Source: Lachnospiraceae bacterium (GTDB lineage Bacteria > Bacillota > Clostridia > Lachnospirales > Lachnospiraceae). From it: a stretch of DNA of 5,404 nucleotides. Position numbers and translations under genes: made by a program. The notes beneath the pieces were generated by a model. That model saw nothing but the letters and a program-made list of their open reading frames with translations. It had not been told where the DNA came from and did not search any database. The stretch covers positions 1-5,404 of the forward strand of contig JAGCCY010000251.1 of NCBI GenBank assembly GCA_017651385.1, in the 5' to 3' direction. Shown here one piece after another: positions 1 through 4,883 of this stretch. Every line of letters begins with the position of its first letter. The stretch's first letter is position 1.

Positions 1-1114
1 CTTTTTTGCATCCTCTTGTGACGCCCACAACGGTCCCTCTTGCGTACTGATCCCAGTACGGGGCACCGAGTCCCACAAATGCGGGAACTATATACACTCC
101 GGCGGTATTGGGTACCACCGTTGCAAACTCTTCGGTCTGCCTTGCGGTCTCGACCATTCGCATACCGTCTCTGAGCCACTGGACTCCCGCTCCGGCCACA
201 AACACGCTTCCTTCGAGCGCGTACTGAGGCTTGTCGCCTTCTCCCGCAGCGATAGTTGTAAGAAGTCCGTTATCGGAAAAAATGGCCTTATCTCCCGTAT
301 TTACCAAAAGGAAGCATCCCGTACCGTATGTATTCTTGGCTTCTCCCTCTTCAAAACAACACTGTCCGAACAATGCTGCCTGCTGGTCGCCGGCTATACC
401 CGCTATCGGTATCTCTCCGCCGAGTACGTATTTATCGGTAAATCCGTACACCATTGAAGATTTCATGGGCTTTGGAAGCATACACATCGGTATGTCAAAG
501 TACTTGCAAAGCTCCTCGTCCCATTCAAGCGTATTGATATTAAAAAGCATCGTACGCGATGCATTTGTGTAATCGGTGACATGAACCTTTCCTTTTGTAA
601 GATTCCATAAAAGCCAGGTATCTACCGTACCGAAAAGAAGCTCTCCGGCCTCGGCTCTTGCCCTTACACCCTCAACATTGTCAAGTATCCACTTTATCTT
701 TGTGGCACTGAAATAAGCATCGGGAATGAGACCCGTTTTCTTTCGGATGGTCTCCGTCATGCCTTCTGCCTTGACTTTTTCTATATAATCTGCGGTTCGT
801 TTACACTGCCATACGATCGCATTATAAACAGGCATTCCGGTAACCCTGTCCCATATGATGGTCGTCTCACGCTGATTTGTGATACCTATCGCGGCAATGT
901 CATCCGCAGTGGCATGCACGAGCGCCATGGCTTCGAGCACAACCGAAAGCTGTGAAGACCATATTTCCATCGCATTGTGCTCAACCCAGCCGGGCTTTGG
1001 ATATATCTGCTTAAATTCCTGCTGAGCCATATTGACAATGTTTCCCGATTTATCGAAAAGAATGCATCTTGAGCTTGTAGTACCCTGATCGAGTGCCATA
1101 ACATATTCTTTCAT
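1..1114 (-). CDS. glpK: Glycerol kinase, C-terminus cut off by window edge
   Basis: This is ATP-dependent glycerol kinase, which converts cytoplasmic glycerol to sn-glycerol-3-phosphate. The frame is open from the ATG at 1114 to base 1 (371 codons); the family is about 500 residues, so roughly the last quarter lies outside the window. Visible FGGY-kinase marks are the N-terminal phosphate-binding loop DQGTTSSR (9-16), glycerol-contacting R82-E83 in [15 protein letters not shown] (98-107), Y134, the catalytic aspartate D243 in [14 protein letters not shown] (264-266), the second FGGY signature region [15 protein letters not shown], and [10 protein letters not shown] near the cut. The start is set by AAAGGGG (1124-1130), 9 bases upstream. 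It is the last visible gene of the operon, 20 bases after the DUF1667 gene, and supplies the substrate for the upstream dehydrogenase module. The loop that carries a PTS-phosphorylated histidine in many Firmicutes reads TDKYVLGG here, with no histidine. Identity is near certain. Confidence 0.97.
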   Translation of the reverse strand, partial: MKEYVMALDQGTTSSRCILFDKSGNIVNMAQQEFKQIYPKPGWVEHNAMEIWSSQLSVVLEAMALVHATADDIAAIGITNQRETTIIWDRVTGMPVYNAIVWQCKRTADYIEKVKAEGMTETIRKKTGLIPDAYFSATKIKWILDNVEGVRARAEAGELLFGTVDTWLLWNLTKGKVHVTDYTNASRTMLFNINTLEWDEELCKYFDIPMCMLPKPMKSSMVYGFTDKYVLGGEIPIAGIAGDQQAALFGQCCFEEGEAKNTYGTGCFLLVNTGDKAIFSDNGLLTTIAAGEGDKPQYALEGSVFVAGAGVQWLRDGMRMVETARQTEEFATVVPNTAGVYIVPAFVGLGAPYWDQYARGTVVGVTRGCKK

Positions 1115-1134
1115 TAATGTAATCCCCTTTACGA

Positions 1135-1512
1135 TTATTCGATATTATCAGTTATCACTATGTCGCTTCCGGTACCGCAGACGTTTTTTATCACAACATC
1201 TCCGATATGTACGGGCGCCTCAACCTTAACATCGGCCAAAGCTTTTGCGACATCCGGTACCTTATCTTTCGGAACCGGAGTCTTTGTTTTGACGGGCACT
1301 ACTCTTAACTCTCTGTTTGAAAGTCCCACCGTACCGGTCACTGTACGCACCGGATTTGTAACTTCGGATATCGCATAAGTCTTTCCGCGCAGGCAGGTAT
1401 TTCCGGTGACAGTCATGGTCTCCTCGTTGATGCGGCCGTCCTTCATCTCATATGTGATCGTCACCTGACAACCCATAGGGCAGTTAATACAGGTTAAAGT
1501 TTTGCTCTCCAT
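1135..1512 (-). CDS. DUF1667 small cysteine-motif protein, probable third component of the G3P dehydrogenase module
   Basis: A 125-residue soluble protein matching the DUF1667 family (COG3862, proteins with conserved CXXC pairs), at the family's usual length. Seen directly: an N-terminal CINCPMGC motif (C8, C11, C15), a fourth cysteine in [10 protein letters not shown] (C40), the conserved [14 protein letters not shown] segment, a PVKT..PVPKD stretch, and a C-terminal half with [20 protein letters not shown] (C112). The four N-terminal cysteines could bind an Fe-S cluster; that is inference. There is no signal peptide or membrane segment. The ATG at 1512 follows GGGGAGG (1519-1525) by 6 bases. 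The gap to the upstream flavoprotein gene is 14 bases, so the two are surely co-transcribed and likely translated together. In Firmicutes and Thermotogae this family typically accompanies the two flavoproteins found here, often beside glpK, which suggests an electron-transfer or scaffold subunit. Its biochemical role is not established. Confidence 0.9.
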   Translation of the reverse strand: MESKTLTCINCPMGCQVTITYEMKDGRINEETMTVTGNTCLRGKTYAISEVTNPVRTVTGTVGLSNRELRVVPVKTKTPVPKDKVPDVAKALADVKVEAPVHIGDVVIKNVCGTGSDIVITDNIE

Positions 1513-1526
1513 ATATGTCCTCCCCT

Positions 1527-2792
1527 TTACAGTACATTTTCAAGACAGACAACGATCTTTTCACCGTCTTTAAGGTTTTTAAGATCGGCCTTTTTTATGA
1601 TGACCTGCTCCATTTCTCCGGGGGCGCATATCTGTTTTTTGCGCCGAAGTACACATTTATCTCCCATATATACACATATCTCGGGATCCTTATACACATT
1701 TCCGACTCTGAAACGGACAGTTGTAAGCTCCGGAGCCCTGTCGGGATGAACAGTGACCGGAACGGTATATCTTACGCCTTTACCGGTTTCTATCTTAAAT
1801 TCGGGACCGTTTATCGGTCTTTCGCCTTCTTTTATATATTCTGCGGCAAACTTTCCCGCAAGAGTCGCCTCTTCTGAAACATAATCCACAAGATCGTGCA
1901 CGTGTAAAACATTACCGCAGGCAAACACACCGGGAATATTTGTATTTAAGCTTTCATCCACTATGGGACCACCCGTAACGGGGCTTAGCTTAACGCCCAT
2001 CTTGTCGGACAATTCATTTTCCGGAAGAAGTCCGCACGATAAAAGAAGCGTATCGCATGGGATAACCTCCTCGGTTCCCGGTATCGGCGTCATCTTATCG
2101 TCAACTTTTGCAAGTGTTACGGATTCTACCCTGTCCTTGCCTTTAATATCCACCACCGTTGTGCTTAACTTAAGCGGAATACCGAAATCATCAAGACACT
2201 GGACTATATTACGCTTAAGACCTCCCGAATAAGGCATGATCTCCGCTACAGCCTTTACTTTTGCCCCTTCAAGCGTCATACGCCTTGCCATGATAAGCCC
2301 TATATCGCCGGAACCTAAGATAACGACCTCTTTGCCGGGCATCTTTCCCTCGATATTGACAAATCTCTGAGCCGTACCGGCGGAATATATGCCCGCAGGT
2401 CTATAGCCCGGAGTATTTAAGGCCCCTCTCGGACGCTCCCTGCATCCCATTGCAAGGATCACGCTCTCTGCTTCTATCGTAAATATACCTTTGTCTTTCG
2501 ACATGCAGGTTATTACCTTGTCGTGCGAAATGTCCACCACCATGGTGTTAAGCAAAGCTTCGACATTCCGCTCCTTTGCCATTTCTATAAATCTGGCCGC
2601 ATATTCGGGGCCCGTAAGTTCTTCCTTAAAAGTATGAAGACCGAAACCGTTATGGATACACTGTGTAAGGATACCGCCCAAAGACGAACCTCTCTCAAGG
2701 ATCAGAACATCTTCGATCCCGTTATCCTTTAAAGATACCGCTGCGGCGAGTCCCGCGGGACCACCACCGATGATCACTGCTTTTCTTTTCAT
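1527..2792 (-). CDS. FAD-dependent pyridine-nucleotide oxidoreductase of the glycerol-3-phosphate module
   Basis: A complete 421-residue flavoprotein of the pyridine nucleotide-disulphide oxidoreductase-like class (COG0446 type). An FAD Rossmann motif GGGPAG sits at 9-14 with the ribose-binding acidic residue at the end of LILER (E33). A conserved GGILTQCIHNGFG follows at 39-51, then the ILAMGCRERPRG linker (112-123). A second nucleotide-binding fold has GSGDIG at 160-165, and the FAD-closing segment GVFACGNVLHVHD lies at 288-300. The last 90 residues form a beta-rich tail with RYTVPVTV, RFRVGNVYKD and PGEMEQ, which this subfamily usually carries. No CxxxxC redox disulphide is visible, so it is not a thioredoxin or dihydrolipoamide reductase. 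It probably passes electrons between the GlpA-like partner and NAD(P) or another carrier; the direction and acceptor are inferred. It lies 13 bases after the GlpA-like gene, and its Shine-Dalgarno overlaps that gene's stop codon. It is sometimes annotated as a GlpB equivalent, but it is not an orthologue of E. coli GlpB. Confidence 0.88.
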   Translation of the reverse strand: MKRKAVIIGGGPAGLAAAVSLKDNGIEDVLILERGSSLGGILTQCIHNGFGLHTFKEELTGPEYAARFIEMAKERNVEALLNTMVVDISHDKVITCMSKDKGIFTIEAESVILAMGCRERPRGALNTPGYRPAGIYSAGTAQRFVNIEGKMPGKEVVILGSGDIGLIMARRMTLEGAKVKAVAEIMPYSGGLKRNIVQCLDDFGIPLKLSTTVVDIKGKDRVESVTLAKVDDKMTPIPGTEEVIPCDTLLLSCGLLPENELSDKMGVKLSPVTGGPIVDESLNTNIPGVFACGNVLHVHDLVDYVSEEATLAGKFAAEYIKEGERPINGPEFKIETGKGVRYTVPVTVHPDRAPELTTVRFRVGNVYKDPEICVYMGDKCVLRRKKQICAPGEMEQVIIKKADLKNLKDGEKIVVCLENVL

Positions 2793-2800
2793 CTATGCGT

Positions 2801-2808
2801 CCCTCCTA
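2801..2808 (-). promoter_or_regulatory. Ribosome binding site overlapping the upstream stop codon
   Basis: On the minus strand the sequence reads TAGGAGGG. The TAG that ends the GlpA-like gene (2808-2806) is also the first part of the strong AGGAGGG ribosome binding site (2807-2801) of the next gene, whose ATG begins 8 bases further on. Ribosomes ending on the first gene therefore stop on top of the initiation site of the second. This favours translational coupling and equal amounts of the two flavoproteins. It also supports the ATG at 2792 as the true start. Confidence 0.75.
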
Positions 2809-4233
2809 CTTATGATCGTCCACAAATTCGGAACCTTTTCCGTGCTTTGTGATGTCCTTTAGCGGTACACCGAGTTCTCTTGCCAGTATGCTTACGGCGA
2901 TCGGTGAACAAAAACCGCTCTGACACCTTCCCATTCCGGCTCTGGTCCTTCGCTTTATGCCGTCAAGCGTGGTGGCACCCAAAGGACGTTTTATCGAATC
3001 CACTATCTCCCCTTCGGTCACAAGCTCACACCTGCATACCACTCTTCCGTAAAGAGGATTTTCTTTTATAAGTTCCTGCCGCTCCTTAACAGTGGCAAGA
3101 GCCATATTGGGTATACCCTTGCGGGTCTTTATAAAGTTGTCTTTTTCTTTTGCGGATAATCTGTCCTTAATAAGACCCGCCACGTACACTCCTATCGCAG
3201 GTGCCGCAGAAAGTCCCGGCGACTCTATGCCCGCCGCATCGAAAAATCCCGGAACCGAAGACTCTCCTATTATAAAATCGCCCTGATCGGCATGGGCTCT
3301 GAGCCCGGCAAAAGAAGTAATGACCGATCTTGCGGGAAGCGACACAAGCGAAGCTCCACCGTCCTCGGCTACCTTTGAAAGCCCTTCTGCCGTTGTACTT
3401 ACATCTTCCTTATCGGGAACATCGGTCGCGGTGGGACCCACAAGAAGATTCCCGTGAACCGTCGGCGTCACGAGCACGCCCTTGCCGTAAGCTCCGGGAA
3501 GCTTAAATACGGTACACGAAACAGTATTGCCCACCTTTTTGTCATAAAGGCAATACTCTCCCTTTCTCGCAACTATGCTGATCTTATCTTCGCATACCAT
3601 ATTGTGGATCATATCGGCACAGACACCGGCCGCATTTATGATAAGCTTTGAGATAAAATTATCTCCGCCCGCTTTTACCAGAAAGCCTTCTTCGGCTTTT
3701 TGAATATCCGTAACTTCGTGATCAAGGAAAAACTCAGCTCCGTTTACAGCCGCATTTTCGGCCATTGCTATCGTAAGCCCGAACGGACACACGATCGCGC
3801 CTGTCGGAGCATACAGGGCACTTACGACTTCGTCCGAAACATTCGGCTCAAGTTCTTTGACTTCATCATGCGAAAGGATCCTTATGTCTTTCACACCGTT
3901 TTGCTCACCGCGCTTAAGCAGTTCATCAAGTTTTGGCTCATCTTCTTTGGAAAAACAAAGAACCAGAGAACCGTTTCTTTTGTACGGAAAATCAAGTTCT
4001 TTGGACAGTTCTTCCATCATAAGACTCCCTTTTACATTAAAAAGAGCCTTCTTCGTGCCGGGTTTTGCATCAAAGCCCGCATGCACGATACCGCTGTTGG
4101 CCTTTGAAGTACCCTCGCAGACATCCGAAGCCTTCTCCAAAACCGCGATCTTTAAATCATATCTCGACAGTTCTCTTGCGATCGAAGAACCGGTAACCCC
4201 CGCACCGATTATCAATACATCATATCTGTCCAT
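2806..4233 (-). CDS. GlpA/LhgO-like FAD oxidoreductase with C-terminal BFD [2Fe-2S] domain, probable glycerol-3-phosphate dehydrogenase subunit
   Basis: A complete 475-residue DAO-superfamily flavoprotein. The N-terminal FAD Rossmann fold has GAGVTG (10-15) and VLEK (31-34). The substrate/FAD region TSKANSGIVHAGFD (42-55) is typical of the LhgO (COG0579) and GlpA families, and NAAG is at 200-203. The C-terminal 76 residues form a BFD-like [2Fe-2S] domain with CRC (C400, C402) and CQSGFC (C437, C442), the CxC...CxxxxC pattern of that domain. Glycerol-3-phosphate oxidation to dihydroxyacetone phosphate is inferred mainly from the linked glpK; by sequence alone it could act on another 2-hydroxyacid such as L-2-hydroxyglutarate. 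It is shorter than E. coli GlpA (about 540 residues), has no membrane segment, and the window holds no GlpC. It is the first gene of the operon. The ATG at 4233 is preceded by GGGAGGG (4241-4247) with a 7-base spacer, so the start is secure. Confidence 0.88.
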   Translation of the reverse strand: MDRYDVLIIGAGVTGSSIARELSRYDLKIAVLEKASDVCEGTSKANSGIVHAGFDAKPGTKKALFNVKGSLMMEELSKELDFPYKRNGSLVLCFSKEDEPKLDELLKRGEQNGVKDIRILSHDEVKELEPNVSDEVVSALYAPTGAIVCPFGLTIAMAENAAVNGAEFFLDHEVTDIQKAEEGFLVKAGGDNFISKLIINAAGVCADMIHNMVCEDKISIVARKGEYCLYDKKVGNTVSCTVFKLPGAYGKGVLVTPTVHGNLLVGPTATDVPDKEDVSTTAEGLSKVAEDGGASLVSLPARSVITSFAGLRAHADQGDFIIGESSVPGFFDAAGIESPGLSAAPAIGVYVAGLIKDRLSAKEKDNFIKTRKGIPNMALATVKERQELIKENPLYGRVVCRCELVTEGEIVDSIKRPLGATTLDGIKRRTRAGMGRCQSGFCSPIAVSILARELGVPLKDITKHGKGSEFVDDHK

Positions 4234-4255
4234 CAGTTATCCCTCCCAAAAAGAA

Positions 4256-4283
4256 TAAGGATGCTTAACAGTAAGCATCCTTA
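4256..4283 (-). repeat. Perfect 12-bp inverted repeat at the operon start (operator and/or terminator)
   Basis: TAAGGATGCTTA and TAAGCATCCTTA are perfect reverse complements separated by a 4-base loop (4268-4271). On the minus strand the stem is followed at once by TTCTTTTT (4255-4248), as in an intrinsic terminator, and then by the GGGAGGG ribosome binding site of the first glp-type gene. No U-tract follows on the plus strand, and no plus-strand gene reads into it. The promoter -10 box ends at 4284, so the predicted transcription start (about 4278-4276) lies inside the first arm. Transcripts from that promoter would carry only part of the stem, while read-through from the gene at 4355-4717 would carry all of it. 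It may thus end the upstream transcript, serve as a repressor operator, or both. The inverted repeat is certain; its role is inferred. Confidence 0.8.
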
Positions 4284-4312
4284 ATTATAACAAATTATAT
4301 GTGTTCTTTCAA
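4284..4312 (-). promoter_or_regulatory. Sigma-A-type promoter of the glycerol operon
   Basis: On the minus strand TTGAAA (4312-4307) and TATAAT (4289-4284) are separated by exactly 17 bases. This is a near-consensus housekeeping promoter with one mismatch to TTGACA. It lies 51 bases upstream of the first operon gene's ATG, giving a leader of about 44 bases. The 12-bp inverted repeat abuts the -10 box. A second TATAAT at 4299-4294 has no matching -35 element. No convincing CcpA cre site was found near it. Confidence 0.75.
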
Positions 4313-4354
4313 CAATATGCCCAAGAAATAAGGCAAAATTAAGACTTGTTTTGG

Positions 4355-4717
4355 TTAAATTTCCAAGTTTATATTTGCTGCAAGTTCTGACTCAAGTTCC
4401 GCGATCTCTTCGGAAAGTTTCCTTAAAGAGTAGGAATAACGGGTATCGGTAACACCCTTGTCCATCCTTAAGTCACAAAGCCGGGAAATGAGTTTCCTTC
4501 TTCTTGCAAGAAAGGCTACCAAAACAGCGATCAAAACAATTATAAAGCCGATTATGACAGACGGCATTACTACATTTGAAACACCGGGAATATTACCGGA
4601 TAAAGGGGTCTTCTCGTCTTCGATCACAACGAGTGAGTAATCGTCGCCCACAATTCCCGCAAATACCGTAACGGCGCGAAATATTGACGATCTTATAAAA
4701 TCAATAAAAGCAAACAT
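4355..4717 (-). CDS. Small single-pass membrane protein, unknown function
   Basis: A predicted 120-residue protein that I do not recognise as a named family. The ATG at 4717 is chosen because AAGGAG lies at 4728-4733 with a 10-base spacer; a longer reading from a TTG at 4753 would place that ribosome site inside the gene. Visible parts: a hydrophobic but short N-terminal stretch (about 10-24, with R9 and R14); a polar segment DYSLVVIEDEKTPLSGNIPG (26-45); a clear membrane helix (about 51-71) starting at MPSVIIGF; then RRRK (72-75), which by the positive-inside rule puts the C-terminus in the cytoplasm. The last 30 or so residues, including LRKLSEEIAELESELA, look like a short coiled coil. The DE-x-TPL-type segment just before a membrane helix resembles stalk/anchor regions of clostridial surface proteins, which is only a resemblance. 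It lies upstream of the glycerol operon on the same strand, but that operon has its own promoter. A functional link is not supported. Confidence 0.65.
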   Translation of the reverse strand: MFAFIDFIRSSIFRAVTVFAGIVGDDYSLVVIEDEKTPLSGNIPGVSNVVMPSVIIGFIIVLIAVLVAFLARRRKLISRLCDLRMDKGVTDTRYSYSLRKLSEEIAELESELAANINLEI

Positions 4718-4743
4718 TCTTTTAATTCTCCTTACAATAAAAA

Positions 4744-4772
4744 AGACTACCAAAAAAAGAAAAAGGGGTCAA
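4744..4772 (-). promoter_or_regulatory. Candidate promoter of the small membrane protein gene
   Basis: On the minus strand TTGACC (4772-4767) is followed after 17 bases by TAGTCT (4749-4744). The -35 box is a 5/6 match to the consensus. The -10 box is weak but keeps the key T, A and final T. The spacer is pyrimidine-rich. Transcription would begin near 4737, only a few bases before the AAGGAG ribosome site, giving a leader of about 20 bases. It is the best candidate in this divergent region. Confidence 0.45.
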
Positions 4773-4778
4773 ATAATG

Positions 4779-4807
4779 TTTAATTTTTTCGCCGGATATT
4801 TTATAAT
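4779..4807 (+). promoter_or_regulatory. Candidate promoter of the sigma factor gene
   Basis: A perfect -10 box TATAAT (4802-4807) lies 77 bases upstream of the sigma factor ATG. The best-spaced -35, TTTAAT (4779-4784) at 17 bases, is a poor match, and there is no TG extension in front of the -10. The promoter may therefore be weak or need an activator. No clear ECF-type AAC/CGT promoter pair indicating autoregulation was found. The -35 half lies just beyond the -35 box of the opposite-strand promoter, so the two divergent promoters are nearly back to back. Confidence 0.4.
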
Positions 4808-4816
4808 ATGTTTTGT

Positions 4817-4831
4817 AGCCGCAATGCGGTT
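4817..4831 (+). other. Small GC-rich leader hairpin upstream of the sigma factor gene
   Basis: AGCCGC (4817-4822) can pair with GCGGTT (4826-4831), including one G-U pair, around the 3-base loop AAT. It would start a few bases after the likely transcription start. A hairpin at the 5' end can stabilise an mRNA; it is not followed by a run of T, so it is not a terminator. It is short enough to be chance. Confidence 0.3.
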
Positions 4832-4834
4832 TAG

Positions 4835-4861
4835 TTTGCGTTCAATTCCATAATGCGCAAA
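4835..4861 (+). other. Second leader inverted repeat upstream of the sigma factor gene
   Basis: TTTGCG (4835-4840) and CGCAAA (4856-4861) form a perfect 6-bp inverted repeat with a 15-base spacer, lying between the candidate promoter and the AGGGG ribosome site (4873-4877). It could be a protein-binding dyad or a leader stem. Together with the hairpin just before it, it gives this 70-base leader more symmetry than expected, but a 6-bp match is weak evidence. Confidence 0.25.
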
Positions 4862-4883
4862 TAAGTATTTTCAGGGGAATACA

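Noticed and set aside
305..320. A copy of the AAGCATCC half-site of the promoter palindrome inside glpK
   Set aside because: It is an 8-base match within conserved coding sequence, without its partner arm; chance is the better explanation.
231..572. Plus-strand open frame of 113 codons opposite glpK
   Set aside because: It is antisense to conserved glycerol kinase motifs and is a shadow frame.
1515..1877. Plus-strand open frame of 120 codons opposite the end of the second flavoprotein gene
   Set aside because: It is antisense to a well-supported gene with no independent evidence; its aromatic-rich composition is typical of a shadow frame.
3700..4258. Two long plus-strand open frames (135 and 133 codons) opposite the GlpA-like gene
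   Set aside because: They lie wholly or almost wholly antisense to a gene with clear domain motifs, have no family features, and arise from codon bias on the other strand.
4302..4314. TGTT-GAAAG-AACA dyad over the -35 box as a possible CcpA cre site
   Set aside because: The central CG and most of the cre consensus are missing, and a 4-bp dyad is expected by chance.
4718..4753. TTG start at 4753 giving a 132-residue version of the small membrane protein
   Set aside because: The AAGGAG ribosome site (4728-4733) would lie inside the coding region, and the ATG at 4717 is correctly spaced from it. No comparable ribosome site precedes the TTG.
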